The position numbers were made by a program, and so were the translations under genes. A DNA stretch of 64,000 bases from Brevundimonas subvibrioides (GTDB taxonomy: Bacteria; Pseudomonadota; Alphaproteobacteria; Caulobacterales; Caulobacteraceae), in contig NCEB01000003.1 in assembly GCA_002280475.1 (NCBI GenBank), positions 62,001 through 126,000 on the forward strand, read 5' to 3'. This document shows, one piece after another, positions 16,405 through 26,469 of the stretch. Under the pieces are notes generated by a model. That model was not told the origin of the DNA and ran no database searches. It saw only the letters and a program-made list of their open reading frames with translations. Each line of letters starts with the position of its first letter. The first letter of the stretch is position 1.

Positions 16405-16475
16405 CTGGGGGCCGCGCCCCCAGACCCCCGGCTGCGCCTAACGCTCGCGACGCGGTCGCTCGCTGCTTGAGCCGC
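16405..16475 (+). repeat. GC hairpin followed by copy c of the covarying repeat
   Basis: CTGGGGGC-CGC-GCCCCCAG (16405-16423) is a perfect hairpin 18 bases past the lipocalin stop, without a T run. Copy c follows at 16434-16475, with hairpin GCGAC-GCG-GTCGC and GCTGCTTGAGC; its outer stem is weak. Confidence 0.7.
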
Positions 16476-16524
16476 GATTGGCCACCTCGCTTGCTCCCGG
16501 AACACAAGCGGAACATAGTGGGTC

Positions 16525-16971
16525 ATGCCCGCCGCCGCCGTTCATCTCGAACTGGTCTTCAGCCGTCCCGAGACCACGCTGTCGGTTACGCGCGGGGCGG
16601 CGCGGCTGCTGGCGGACATGGGCTATGCGCCCCTCTTGGAGGTCGGCCTGCCGAACGGCCGTCGCGCCGACGTCATGGCCTTGGGTCGCAAGGGCGAGAT
16701 CGTCATCGTCGAAGTCAAGTCGGGGCCAGAGGATTACCGCGTCGACCGCAAATGGCCCGAGTATCTGCCCTTCTGCGACGCCTTCTTCTTCGCCGTGGGG
16801 CCGGAGTTTCCGCAGGACCTGCTGCCCGGCCACCCCGGCCTGATCGTCGCCGACGGCTTCGGCGGCGCCGTGATCCGCGAAGCCCCGGCGACGCCCCTGG
16901 CCCCCGCCCGCCGCAAGGCCCTGACCATCGCCTTCGGCCGCCTGGCCGCGATGCGGGCGATGCGGGAATAG
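16525..16971 (+). CDS. mmcB: MmcB family DNA repair protein
   Basis: The 148-residue protein contains LEVGLPNGRRADVMAL and EIVIVEVKSGPEDYRVDRKWPEY, a restriction-endonuclease-like PD-(D/E)xK core, and FFFAVGPEFPQDLLP, as in MmcB. In Caulobacter, mmcB contributes to mitomycin C resistance. ATG at 16525 follows the copy-c repeat, so its promoter region is short. Nuclease activity is inferred from the motif. Confidence 0.88.
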   Translation: MPAAAVHLELVFSRPETTLSVTRGAARLLADMGYAPLLEVGLPNGRRADVMALGRKGEIVIVEVKSGPEDYRVDRKWPEYLPFCDAFFFAVGPEFPQDLLPGHPGLIVADGFGGAVIREAPATPLAPARRKALTIAFGRLAAMRAMRE

Positions 16972-17037
16972 GTCGAGGTCGGTTGTCCCTCCCGGCCCGC
17001 CCCGCTACGACGGTCGGGCCGCCAGCCGAGAGCCTTC

Positions 17038-19407
17038 ATGCCCGACCAGACCGACAAACAGACCTTCTCCGACCAGGAGGCGCTGGATTTCCACCGCCTG
17101 CCCCTGCCGGGCAAGATCTCCATGGCCCCGATCAAGCCCATGGCGACCCAGCGCGATCTGTCGCTGGCCTATTCGCCCGGCGTCGCCGTGCCGGTGCGGG
17201 CGATCGCCGAGGACGCCGACCGGGCCTATGACTACACCTCCAAGGGCAATCTGGTCGCCGTGATCTCGAACGGCACAGCCATCCTGGGCCTGGGCAACCT
17301 GGGCCACATGGCGTCCAAGCCGGTGATGGAGGGCAAGGCCGTCCTGTTCAAACGGTTCGCCGACGTCGACAGCTTCGACGTCGAGGTCAAGACCACAGAC
17401 CCGGACGAGTTCATCACCGTGGTCAAGAACATCGGCGACACCTGGGGCGGCATCAATCTGGAGGACATCAAGTCCCCCGAATGCTTCGTCATCGAGTCGG
17501 AGCTTCAGGACCTGCTGGACATCCCCGTCTTCCACGACGACCAGCACGGCACGGCCATCATCTCGACCGCCGGCCTGATCAACGCCTGCCACATCACCGG
17601 CAAGAAGCTGGAAGACATCAAGGTCGTGCTGGCGGGCGCCGGCGCCGCCGGACTGTCGTCGATCGGCCTGATGAAGGCCGTCGGCGTGCGGCCCGAAAAC
17701 ACCGTCATCTGCGACCGCGACGGCGTGGTCTACAAGGGTCGTCCCGAGGGCATGGACCAGTGGAAGGCGGCTCACGCCACCGACACGCCGCTGCGCACCC
17801 TGGCCGAGGCCATGGTCGGGGCCGACGTGGTGCTGGGCCTCTCGGCCAAGGGCGCGATCACCAAGGAGATGGTGGCCTCCATGGCCCCCAATCCGATCAT
17901 CTTCGCCATGGCCAATCCCGACCCGGAGATCACGCCCGAGGACGTCAAGTCGATCCGCTCCGACGCCATCATCGCCACGGGCCGGTCCGACTACGTCAAC
18001 CAGGTCAACAACGTCCTGGGCTTTCCCTACATCTTCCGGGGCGCGCTCGACGTGCGGGCCCGCCGCGTCAATCACGAGATGAAGATCGCCTGCGCCCACG
18101 CCCTCGCCCAGCTGGCCCGCGAGGACGTGCCCGACGAGGTCGCCGTCGCCTATCGCGGCAGGAAGCTCAAGTTCGGCCCCGACTACATCATCCCGACGCC
18201 CTTCGATCCGCGCCTGATCTGGTACATCCCGCCCTTCGTCGCCCAGGCGGCGATGGACACCGGCGTCGCCCGGGTCCGCATCGACGACATGGACGCCTAT
18301 CGCGCCCGCCTGCGCGAGCGGGTCGATCCCTCCGCCGCCCTGATGCAGAAGATCAGTTCGGCCGTGCGCGCCGCGCCGAACAAGCGCGTGGTCTTCGCCG
18401 AGGGCGAGGAATCGACCGTCATCCGCGCCGCCTGGGCCTTCAAACAGGCCGAGCTGGGCACGCCGATCCTGATCGGCCGCGAGGAGCTGATCCACCGGAA
18501 CGCCGCCGAGGCGGGCCTGAACTTCGACGAGATGGGCATCCAGATCGTCAATGCCCGGGTCTCGGACATGAACGAGGCCTACACCGACTGGCTGTACGAA
18601 AAGCTTCAGCGGCGCGGTTACCTGCGCCGCGACGTCCAGCGGATGATCAACCAGGACCGAAACTACTTCGCCGCCGCCATGGTGGCGCGCGGCCAGGCCG
18701 ACGCCATGGTCACCGGCACGACCCGCAACTTCAACATGGTGCTGAAAGAGGTCCGCCGGGTTCTGGACGTCAAGGGCGACAGCCTGATCGGCCTGTCGAT
18801 CGTGCTCGCCAAGGGCCGGACCCTGTTCATCGCCGACACCTCGATCCACGAACTGCCCTCGGCCGAGGAGCTGGCCGACATCGCCATCCAGGCCGCCGCC
18901 ACCGTGCGCCGTCTGGGCCGCACCCCGCGCGTGGCCTTCCTCAGCTACTCCACCTTCGGCAATCCGCCCGGAGAGCGCGGCGAGAAGGTGCGCGAGGCCA
19001 TCCGCATCCTGGACCAGAAGGGCGTCGATTTCGAATACGAGGGCGAGATGCCGCCAGAGCTGGCCCTGGCCCCCGAGCAGCGCGCCAACTACCCCTTCAT
19101 GCGCCTCAGTCGCGAGGCCAACATCCTGGTCATGCCCGCGCTGCACTCGGCGGCCATCTCGACGCAGCTGGTCCAGGCTCTGGGCGGGGCGACCGTGATC
19201 GGGCCGCTTCTGGTCGGGCTGGAGCGGTCGGTCCAGATCGTGTCCCTGGGCGCCTCGGTCTCCGAGATCATCACCGCCGCCACCTTCGCCGCCTACGAGG
19301 AGGGCGTCACCGTCGAGTTCGAACCCGAGGACGAGACCGCCGCCCCCCACCCCAGCCCCGCCGCCGAACGATCGATGGCGGCGACGGCGGTGCCGCCGAC
19401 GGTGTGA
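17038..19407 (+). CDS. maeB: NADP-dependent malic enzyme with phosphotransacetylase domain
   Basis: The 789-residue protein consists of a malic enzyme domain (about residues 20-430; AYSPGVAVPVRAI, FHDDQHGTAI, GAGAAGLSSIGL) and a C-terminal phosphate-acetyltransferase-like domain (about 450-770; RVVFAEGEESTVIRAA, GTTRNFNMVL). It decarboxylates malate to pyruvate with NADP. The second domain in MaeB is regulatory and binds acetyl-CoA rather than catalysing transfer. A CGGCCCG/CGGGCCG hairpin stands just before the start (16993-17021). It converges closely with the carrier gene. Confidence 0.95.
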   Translation: MPDQTDKQTFSDQEALDFHRLPLPGKISMAPIKPMATQRDLSLAYSPGVAVPVRAIAEDADRAYDYTSKGNLVAVISNGTAILGLGNLGHMASKPVMEGKAVLFKRFADVDSFDVEVKTTDPDEFITVVKNIGDTWGGINLEDIKSPECFVIESELQDLLDIPVFHDDQHGTAIISTAGLINACHITGKKLEDIKVVLAGAGAAGLSSIGLMKAVGVRPENTVICDRDGVVYKGRPEGMDQWKAAHATDTPLRTLAEAMVGADVVLGLSAKGAITKEMVASMAPNPIIFAMANPDPEITPEDVKSIRSDAIIATGRSDYVNQVNNVLGFPYIFRGALDVRARRVNHEMKIACAHALAQLAREDVPDEVAVAYRGRKLKFGPDYIIPTPFDPRLIWYIPPFVAQAAMDTGVARVRIDDMDAYRARLRERVDPSAALMQKISSAVRAAPNKRVVFAEGEESTVIRAAWAFKQAELGTPILIGREELIHRNAAEAGLNFDEMGIQIVNARVSDMNEAYTDWLYEKLQRRGYLRRDVQRMINQDRNYFAAAMVARGQADAMVTGTTRNFNMVLKEVRRVLDVKGDSLIGLSIVLAKGRTLFIADTSIHELPSAEELADIAIQAAATVRRLGRTPRVAFLSYSTFGNPPGERGEKVREAIRILDQKGVDFEYEGEMPPELALAPEQRANYPFMRLSREANILVMPALHSAAISTQLVQALGGATVIGPLLVGLERSVQIVSLGASVSEIITAATFAAYEEGVTVEFEPEDETAAPHPSPAAERSMAATAVPPTV

Positions 19408-19411
19408 CCGG

Positions 19412-21094
19412 TCAGGCGGCGGGGGCCTTCCTCGCCTCCAGTCCCAGCCGGACCCATTCGATCAGGACGAAGACGATGGCCGCTACGCCCAGCCAGGCCG
19501 CGATGATGAACATCGGGGCATAGCCCTGGGCCTCGACCAGCTCGCCCAGGGCCCCGCGCCCCAGGGTGCCGATCAGCAGGGCCAGCGAGATGAAGACCGC
19601 GAACTGCACCGCGCCGAAGGTCTTGTTCGACAGGGCCGACAGGTAGGCGACGAAGGCTGCGCCCGCGAAGCCGCCGGCGACGTTCTCGCCCGCGATCACC
19701 ACCATCAGCCGTGACAGGGGCTCGCCGATCTGAAAAGCGCCGAACAGACCGTAAAGGCCCGTCGCCGACATGAAGGCCCCGACATTGGGCGCGCCCTGCG
19801 CCAGGTCCACGAACAGCAGATTGGTCGCCGACGTCAGGATCGCCCCGAGCAGCAGGCTCCACATCCGGCCGATGGCCAGGAGCGCCCAGCCGCCGAGCGC
19901 GATGCCGACGATGGTCATGACCACGCCAAACGTCTTGGACGCCAGCGCCACCTCGGCATTCGTATGCCCCAGCGCCCCGCCCTCGGTGCCCATGTAAAAC
20001 GGAAAGGCGAACGGACCCCACACCCCGTCGGTGATCCGATAGGTCAGGATCAGGCACAGCACGACCACAGCGCCCCAGCCCAGCCGTCCCATCAGCTCGA
20101 CCAGCGGGGCGAGGATGGCGTCGTACAGAGTGTCGGCCAGCTTCGGTGCCGCCGCGCCCTCGGCTGCCGTCGCCGCCCGGCCCTTCCAGACGATCAGGCC
20201 CGCGAGGGCGGCAGGCAGGATCACGGTCGCGGCCACGATCCACGGGCCCCAGGTGGCGGTGAAGTCCCTCGCGCTCGGTGCCGGCGTCACGGTCAGGGCC
20301 TCGACCATGAACTGGATCAGCATGAAGGCCGCCCAGCCCCAGGCCAGCAGCGTCGCCGCCAGCACGGCCAGCCTCAGTGTCGGCGATCCGCGGCGCTCCC
20401 GCGCGACCGAGGCCTGCGAGGTCGGCGTCGGCTCCGGCGCGATCAGGGTGCCGATCAGGCCCAGCCCCATCAGCAGGCCCGCCGTGGCGAACACGCCGGG
20501 CCACCCCATCGCCTCGGCCAGCAGCAGGGCCCCGGCTCCGCCCGCGAGGGCGGCGGTCCGATAACCCAGCTGATAGATCGTCGACAGAAGATCGATGGGC
20601 ACGCGCTCATCGGCGACCTCGATCCGCCAGGCGTCGATCACGATGTCCTGGGTCGCAAAAGCGAAGGCTCCCAGCGCGGCTCCCAGCGCTAGGGGACCGA
20701 GCACGCCGCTCTCGGGTCGCGACAGGGCGACGAGGCCGAGCGAGATGGCAATGACCACCTGAAGGCATAGCAGCCAACTGCGTCGGCGGCCGAAGCGGGC
20801 GCCGATCACCGGCGGGATCCAGCTGACCACCGGGGACCACAGGAAACGGAAGGCCCCGAACAGGCCGATCCAGCTGAGGATGCCGATAGTCGCGATCGAC
20901 ACCTGGGCCTCGGTCAGCCAGGCGTTCAGGGTGCCGATCAGCATGGCGAACGGCAGACCCGCCGAAAAGCCGAGCAGCAGCATGGCGAGGGTCCGACGCT
21001 CGCGGAACGCCGCCTTCAGCACGGCCAGGCCCTTGGGCTTCAGGTCGGTCGCGGCGACCTCGGTGGCCGGATCGCTGGAAGTCGGGGTGGTCAT
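19412..21094 (-). CDS. ampG: AmpG-like MFS permease
   Basis: The 560-residue protein has about 12-14 hydrophobic segments and the family start LLLGFSAGLPFAMLIGTLNAWLTEAQVS, then LFGAFRFLWSPVVS and FATQDIVIDAW, all typical for AmpG. AmpG imports anhydro-muropeptides for peptidoglycan recycling. The long loop between helices (around residues 240-330) is bigger than in the enteric protein. It is followed on the chromosome by maeB in the opposite sense and is not part of a clear operon. Confidence 0.85.
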   Translation of the reverse strand: MTTPTSSDPATEVAATDLKPKGLAVLKAAFRERRTLAMLLLGFSAGLPFAMLIGTLNAWLTEAQVSIATIGILSWIGLFGAFRFLWSPVVSWIPPVIGARFGRRRSWLLCLQVVIAISLGLVALSRPESGVLGPLALGAALGAFAFATQDIVIDAWRIEVADERVPIDLLSTIYQLGYRTAALAGGAGALLLAEAMGWPGVFATAGLLMGLGLIGTLIAPEPTPTSQASVARERRGSPTLRLAVLAATLLAWGWAAFMLIQFMVEALTVTPAPSARDFTATWGPWIVAATVILPAALAGLIVWKGRAATAAEGAAAPKLADTLYDAILAPLVELMGRLGWGAVVVLCLILTYRITDGVWGPFAFPFYMGTEGGALGHTNAEVALASKTFGVVMTIVGIALGGWALLAIGRMWSLLLGAILTSATNLLFVDLAQGAPNVGAFMSATGLYGLFGAFQIGEPLSRLMVVIAGENVAGGFAGAAFVAYLSALSNKTFGAVQFAVFISLALLIGTLGRGALGELVEAQGYAPMFIIAAWLGVAAIVFVLIEWVRLGLEARKAPAA

Positions 21095-21145
21095 CGTCGG
21101 AACGGCCTCATGTCTCGGCGGCCGCCGGTCTGATGCCGACTGGCC

Positions 21146-22729
21146 TTAAGCGGCTGCGACCTTGGCGCGGATGTCTCCGGCCGTCCAGCGGGCCAGCGAG
21201 GCTCGCAGCGCGTCGAGCTCCAGGGGCTTGACCAGGTGATCGTTCATCCCGGCCTCGAGGCAGGCCCTGCGGTCCTCCTCGAAGGCATTAGCGGTCAGGG
21301 CGACGATGGGCGTGCGGTCGCCGGTGGCGCGGATGGCCCGGGTCGCGGCCGGTCCATCCATCCCGGGCATCCGCATGTCCATGAAGACCAGGTCATAGCG
21401 GGCGCGCTTCAGGGCCTGGACCGCCTCCTCGCCCGTTCCGGCGGTCTCGACGACACAGCCCTCGCGACGCAACAGGGTCTTGGCCAGCAGCGCCCCGACC
21501 GGATTGTCCTCGGCCAGAAGGACGCGGGTCCCGGCGAACCGCACCGGCAGGACGCGGTCGTCCTCCGGCGGGGCGGCGCGACAGCCGGCCGGCACCGGGT
21601 CGCCCGCCGAGGCCGCCGCCAGAACCCGCTCCACCAGGGACGCCCGGCGCAGGGGCTTGATCAGATAGCCGTGGAAGCCGGCGCCGCGATAGCGCGCGAT
21701 CAGGTCGCGCTCGGACGGCTTGAGCAGGATCACCGCCCTGCCGGACGACGGAGCCAGGACCATCGGCTGGCCCGCGCCTGCGGCTTCGGCATGGTCGATC
21801 AGGCTGACAGGCGCGACCTCGTCGGTGGGCCTTCCCCCGCTCGCGGCGACCTGGGCCCGAGCGGCCTCGAGGACGAAGGGATCGGGCGAGCGGACGGCCA
21901 CGAACATCCCCTCCAGGGGCCGGGACCGGGGGGCGACGTCCGGAGCCGCCGCGAAGGAGGCCTGAAAACGGAACCGCGAACCGCCGCGCCCGTCCTGGCC
22001 GGGACGGTCGGCGACGGTGACCTTGCCGCCCATGGCCTCGGCCAGACGCCGGACGACAGCCAGCCCCAGGCCCGCGCCATCGTGCCGGGTGGCGTCCGAG
22101 GCATCGACATGGCCGAACTCCTCGAAAATCCGGTTCCGGGCGGATGCCGGCACGCCGGGCCCGGTGTCATCCACGATGAAGGCCAGTGCGGGCTTCCGAT
22201 CCGTGCCGCCGGCCCGTTCCACGGCGATGCGAACGCCGCCGGTCTCGGTGAACTTGACGGCGTTGCCCGCCAGATTGAACAGCACCTGCCGCAGACGACC
22301 CTCGTCGGCCATGACGTCGATCGCCTCGGGCGCGACCGACCAGACGATCTCCAGCCCCTTGTCGTGCGCCCGGGGACTGATGAGCTCGGCCACGCCCCGG
22401 ACCAGGCCCTCCAGGTCCACGGGCGCCAGATCGAATTCCAGCTTGCCGGCCTCCAGCCGGGCGTAGTCGAGCAGATCGTTGACCAGGCCCAGCAGATGCT
22501 CGGCCGATTGCTGGGCGGCCTCGGCATAGGCGCGCTGGGCCCCGTCCAGTCGCGTGCGGGTCAACAGGCCCAGCATGCCGATCACGCCGTTCAACGGGGT
22601 GCGCATCTCGTGGCTCATCAGCCGCAGGAAGGGATCGGCCGCCCCCACGGCCTCACCGTTCGGCGAACCGGCCATGGCCGCCTTCGCGATCGCCGTCTTC
22701 GACGCTGGTCCGCCCGTTCGCCGCGCCAT
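21146..22729 (-). CDS. Soluble hybrid histidine kinase with two receiver-like domains
   Basis: The 527-residue protein has no membrane segment. After a short N-terminus comes HisKA with LMSHEMRTPLNG (H40), then HATPase_c (DDTGPGVP, GAGLGLAVVRRLAE). Next is a degenerate receiver-like segment (VAVRSPDPFVLEAAR to FHGYLIKPLRR) without a phosphorylatable Asp, and a canonical receiver with LVFMDMRMPGMDG (D451) and TANAF, LVKPL. The signal must come from elsewhere since no sensor domain exists. ATG at 22729 is preceded by GGGGAG; a longer frame starts at 22753. Confidence 0.88.
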   Translation of the reverse strand: MARRTGGPASKTAIAKAAMAGSPNGEAVGAADPFLRLMSHEMRTPLNGVIGMLGLLTRTRLDGAQRAYAEAAQQSAEHLLGLVNDLLDYARLEAGKLEFDLAPVDLEGLVRGVAELISPRAHDKGLEIVWSVAPEAIDVMADEGRLRQVLFNLAGNAVKFTETGGVRIAVERAGGTDRKPALAFIVDDTGPGVPASARNRIFEEFGHVDASDATRHDGAGLGLAVVRRLAEAMGGKVTVADRPGQDGRGGSRFRFQASFAAAPDVAPRSRPLEGMFVAVRSPDPFVLEAARAQVAASGGRPTDEVAPVSLIDHAEAAGAGQPMVLAPSSGRAVILLKPSERDLIARYRGAGFHGYLIKPLRRASLVERVLAAASAGDPVPAGCRAAPPEDDRVLPVRFAGTRVLLAEDNPVGALLAKTLLRREGCVVETAGTGEEAVQALKRARYDLVFMDMRMPGMDGPAATRAIRATGDRTPIVALTANAFEEDRRACLEAGMNDHLVKPLELDALRASLARWTAGDIRAKVAAA

Positions 22730-22829
22730 GCGCTTCTCCCCGTTCACGGCCATCGTGGCGAACAGGGCTTAAGGACGGTTCAAGTCACAGGGTTTCCAGA
22801 ACCTTCCCGAGCGAGACCCGGCCCCGCCT

Positions 22830-24407
22830 CTACCACGCCGGAACCCCCATCCGGCCGCCGTCCTGGCGTTCGAAATCGGCCTGGGCCCCGACCGTCGACC
22901 GACGATAGATCAGGGCCTCGGCGATATGACGGCGCAGGACGCCGGTCGCCCCTTCCAGATCGGCGATGGTGCGGGCCAGACGCAGGGTCCGGGTCCAGCC
23001 CCGGGCCGTCAGACCCCCGGCCTCGCCCGCCCGCATCAGCAGGGCGCGTCCCGCCTCGTCGGGCCGGGCGAACCGGTCCAGGGTTTCGCCAGTCGCCCGG
23101 GCGTTGAGGGCCTGGAGCGGATCGAGCCCCGCCTCGCGCACCCGCTCCTCTTGCATGGCGCGGGCGACGGCGACGCGGGCGGCGGCCTCGGCCGTGCCTT
23201 CGGCGGGGGACGGCAGGGCCATGTCGGCGGCCGTCACCGGCGGGGTCTCCACGGTCAGATCGATGCGATCGAACATCGGGCCCGAGATGCGGTTCTGATA
23301 GTCCCTCTGGCAGCGAGGCGCCTTGCCGCACGCCCCCTTGCCCGCGCCACCGAGCCCGCAGCGGCAGGGGTTCATGGCCGCGACCAGCTGGAACCGGGCC
23401 GGATAACGGACATGGGCATTGGCGCGGGCCACCACGATCTCGCCGGTCTCCAGCGGGGCGCGCAGGCTGTCCAGCGCCTGGGCCGAATACTCCGGCAGTT
23501 CGTCCAGGAACAGCACGCCGTTGTGCGCCAGCGACGCCTCGCCCGGCTTGGCGCGAAGACCTCCGCCGGTCAGGGCCGCCATGGAGGCGGAATGATGGGG
23601 GCTGCGGAACGGCCGGTCCCGGGTCAGGGCGCCGCGTTCGATCAGACCGGCGACCGACCAGATCATGGAGGTTTCCAGCAGCTCCTGCGGCGTCAGCGGC
23701 GGCAACAGGCCGGGCAGGCGCTGGGCCATCATCGACTTGCCCGACCCCGGCGGGCCGACGAACAGAAGGTTGTGGCCACCGGCGGCCGCCACCTCCAGCG
23801 CCCGCTTGGCGCTTTCCTGGCCCTTGACCTCGCGCAGGTCGGGAACGGCGACGCCCGACCGCACGGGCCCCGGCTCGGGACCGCGCAGGACCTGGGTGCC
23901 CTTGAAATGATTGATCAGCCCGATCAGCGAGCGGGGAGCCAGGATCGAGACCTCTCCGGCCCAGGCGGCCTCGGACCCGTTGGCTTCCGGCACGATCAGT
24001 CCCAGCCCCATGGCCGAGGCCGCCACCGCCGCCGGCAGGGTTCCGCCGACCGGCTGGATACGCCCGTCCAGCCCCAGCTCGCCCAGCGCCGCCCATCCGC
24101 TCAGGGCGTCGGGCGGAACCACGCCCAGCGCCGCCAGCAGGGCCAGGGCGATCGGCAGGTCGAAATGACTGCCTTCCTTGGGCAGGTCGGCGGGCGCCAG
24201 ATTGGCGATGATCCGCTTGGGCGGCAGGGCCAGGCCGATCCCGGCGAAGGCCCCGCGCACCCGCTCGCGGCTTTCGGCCACCGCCTTGTCCGGCAGGCCC
24301 ACGATCGAAAAGATGGTCGGGCCGTCGTTGCCGACCAGCTGAACCTGCACGTCGACGCGCCGCGCTTCCACGCCCTCGAAGGCCACCGTCGCTATACTGG
24401 CCAGCAT
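22830..24407 (-). CDS. comM: YifB/ComM family Mg-chelatase-like AAA+ ATPase
   Basis: The 525-residue protein has an N-terminal Lon-protease-like domain (EARRVDVQVQLVGNDGPTIFSIVGLPD), the Walker A GPPGSGKSMM and the CPCRCG-type zinc-binding stretch MNPCRCG...CQRDYQNRISGP, then a C-terminal domain. ComM is a helicase that helps branch migration of incoming DNA in natural transformation; it is also kept by bacteria without known competence. ATG at 24407 has AGGGAG at a good distance. Confidence 0.92.
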   Translation of the reverse strand: MLASIATVAFEGVEARRVDVQVQLVGNDGPTIFSIVGLPDKAVAESRERVRGAFAGIGLALPPKRIIANLAPADLPKEGSHFDLPIALALLAALGVVPPDALSGWAALGELGLDGRIQPVGGTLPAAVAASAMGLGLIVPEANGSEAAWAGEVSILAPRSLIGLINHFKGTQVLRGPEPGPVRSGVAVPDLREVKGQESAKRALEVAAAGGHNLLFVGPPGSGKSMMAQRLPGLLPPLTPQELLETSMIWSVAGLIERGALTRDRPFRSPHHSASMAALTGGGLRAKPGEASLAHNGVLFLDELPEYSAQALDSLRAPLETGEIVVARANAHVRYPARFQLVAAMNPCRCGLGGAGKGACGKAPRCQRDYQNRISGPMFDRIDLTVETPPVTAADMALPSPAEGTAEAAARVAVARAMQEERVREAGLDPLQALNARATGETLDRFARPDEAGRALLMRAGEAGGLTARGWTRTLRLARTIADLEGATGVLRRHIAEALIYRRSTVGAQADFERQDGGRMGVPAW

Positions 24408-24468
24408 GGGCACTCTCCCTGGACAGAAGAGAACGAACCATGAACCCGCGCGATTTGCAAGAGCGGCG

Positions 24469-25419
24469 TTATGCGCTCGGAATGCGCTTGGCCTCGATTG
24501 CGTCCCACAGGACGGCGGCGGCGTCGATGCCGGTGAACTGCTTCAGCTGCACGGCCCCTGTCGGCGAGGTCACATTGATCTCGGTCAGATAGTCTCCGAT
24601 CACGTCGATGCCGACGAACATCAGGCCCCGCGCCTTGAGCTCCGGGCCGATGATGGCGCAGATCTCGCGGTCGCGATCGGTCAGGTCCACAGGGGCGGCG
24701 GTGCCACCCACCCGCAGGTTGGACCGCACCTGACCCTCGGCCGGGACGCGGTTGATCGCGCCGACGGGTTCGCCCTCGATCAGGATGATGCGCTTGTCGC
24801 CCTTGGAGACCGCCGGGATGAATTTCTGGATCACCAGGGGATCGCGGCTGGCGGCGGCATGGATTTCGATCAGGGCCTCCAGGTTCGGATCGCCCGCCTT
24901 CAGCCGCACCACGCCAGACCCCGCCGCGCCGTGAAGGGGCTTCAGCACCACGTCGCCGTGTCGTTCGTGGAAGTCGACCAGGGCGACCGGGTCGGCGCTG
25001 ATCAGGGTCGGCGGCTGGACGCCCGCGAACCGGGTGGCGAACAGCTTCTCCGGTGCCGAGCGCACCTCGGCCGGATCATTCACGACCAAGGTGCGCGGAT
25101 GGACCGTCTCCAGCAGATAGGTCGCCGTCACATAAGCCATGTCGAAGGGCGGGTCCTGACGCATCAGGATCACGTCGACGTCGCGCCCCAGGTCAAGGCG
25201 GACCTCGTCGCCGAAGCTGACATGGTCGCCGACCACGGGACGCAGGGTGACCGGCCGGGCCCGGCAGAACAGGTCGCCGTCCTCCAGGGCCAGGGTGCGG
25301 AAATCGTAGACCCAGAGCCTATGGCCGCGCGCCTGCGCCTCCATCGCCAGGAAGAAAGTGGTGTCGCCGTCGATATTGACCCCCTCGATCGGGTCCATCT
25401 GGATGGCGACGTTCAGCAT
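24469..25419 (-). CDS. gshB: Glutathione synthetase
   Basis: The 316-residue ATP-grasp enzyme starts [19 protein letters not shown] and carries [33 protein letters not shown] and [13 protein letters not shown], all as in GshB. It ligates gamma-glutamylcysteine and glycine. AAGGA stands nine bases before the chosen ATG. gshA is not in the window. A GST gene at 56.9 kb is one likely consumer. Confidence 0.95.
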   Translation of the reverse strand: MLNVAIQMDPIEGVNIDGDTTFFLAMEAQARGHRLWVYDFRTLALEDGDLFCRARPVTLRPVVGDHVSFGDEVRLDLGRDVDVILMRQDPPFDMAYVTATYLLETVHPRTLVVNDPAEVRSAPEKLFATRFAGVQPPTLISADPVALVDFHERHGDVVLKPLHGAAGSGVVRLKAGDPNLEALIEIHAAASRDPLVIQKFIPAVSKGDKRIILIEGEPVGAINRVPAEGQVRSNLRVGGTAAPVDLTDRDREICAIIGPELKARGLMFVGIDVIGDYLTEINVTSPTGAVQLKQFTGIDAAAVLWDAIEAKRIPSA

Positions 25420-25576
25420 GGAAGGCATTCCTTAGGGGCGCTGACGGTTGGCGCGCGCCGTGTCACGGCCTGAGCGCGAACGCGCCCGATCCCGCAGGTA
25501 ATGGGCGGCGGAAGGTGTCTGCGCAAGAACCAGGGAGGCTTGAGATGACCCATGGCCACCTCCACGCCTGGCCCTC

Positions 25577-25602
25577 GGCCGTCGGCTGTCGGCTGTCGGC
25601 TG
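25577..25602. repeat. Short tandem repeat of a seven-base unit
   Basis: The unit GTCGGCT is repeated about three and a half times next to the stop codon of the SirB1-like gene. The rest of the gap from 25420 to 25602 shows no gene. Confidence 0.7.
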
Positions 25603-26418
25603 TCAGTTCAGCCGCATCCGCAGCCGCTCCATGGCCACCTGATGCACGGGCGCCTCCTGTCCCGCCACGGCGCGGGCCCGGGCCAGGGCGTCGAGCGCGC
25701 CGTTGAGGGCCCCCTGTTTCTCTCGCGCGGCGGCCACGTCCAGCCAGGGCCGGTGATCCTCGGGGTCCAGCAGGGCGCGGCGCACCGCCGATCGCTCCGC
25801 CGACTGGAAGTCCCCGGCCCGGATGGCCCGGCTGAACAGCACGTTCTGCAGCCGGATCAGGGCCTGACGGTCGCTGACCGGAGCCATCAGGACATCCAGG
25901 CGGTCCGCGACATGGGGCGTCAGCCCGGCGAGCAGGGCCCGGCGCGTCAGTTCGGACGGCATCACCACGCGGCCCTGACTGAAGGGGTCCAGCGCCACAG
26001 GCCCCGCCGGCGTCTCGACCCGCAGCAGGAAATGGTTAGGGAAATCGACGCCCTGGGCCTTCACGCCCGCCCGCCGCGCGGCATCCAGATAGAAGACCGA
26101 CAGGGCCGCCGACAGGCCCCGCCGACGCTCGGCCACATCGATCACATCGGTGTTGCCCGGATCGTCATAGGCCAGCAGGTCGCCGTTCAGCCGCAGGTCG
26201 GAGGCCATGGTCTCGGCCAGGGCGTCGTCGGGGCCTTCGCTCAGGATCCGTTCGGCCAGACGGTCGGCCGCGGCATCGGCCAGCCTCCGCGCCGGCCGCT
26301 CGTCGCGAAACGGTGAGTCGTGGATGGCGCAGGCGATGGCGGTGTCGAGCAGCAAAAAGGCGTCGTCATCGACGGTCCCGGCCTCCCGCAGCTGATCTTC
26401 GGCCTCCTCGCGCGTCAC
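25603..26418 (-). CDS. SirB1 family protein (transglutaminase-like plus helical repeat)
   Basis: The 271-residue protein has LRLNGDLLAYDDPGNTDVIDV, RRGLSAALSVFYLDAARRAG and GVDFPNHFLLRVETPAGPVALDPFSQG, which is the transglutaminase-like core of SirB1, with a tetratricopeptide-like C-terminal part (about residues 190-265). Family function is unknown. It precedes no clear partner; yraN lies upstream on the same strand with a 51-base gap. Confidence 0.85.
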   Translation of the reverse strand: MTREEAEDQLREAGTVDDDAFLLLDTAIACAIHDSPFRDERPARRLADAAADRLAERILSEGPDDALAETMASDLRLNGDLLAYDDPGNTDVIDVAERRRGLSAALSVFYLDAARRAGVKAQGVDFPNHFLLRVETPAGPVALDPFSQGRVVMPSELTRRALLAGLTPHVADRLDVLMAPVSDRQALIRLQNVLFSRAIRAGDFQSAERSAVRRALLDPEDHRPWLDVAAAREKQGALNGALDALARARAVAGQEAPVHQVAMERLRMRLN

Positions 26419-26469
26419 GACGTCCCCCGACGACCGGTCCCAAGGCTTTCGGAGCGAAAACCTGTGGCA

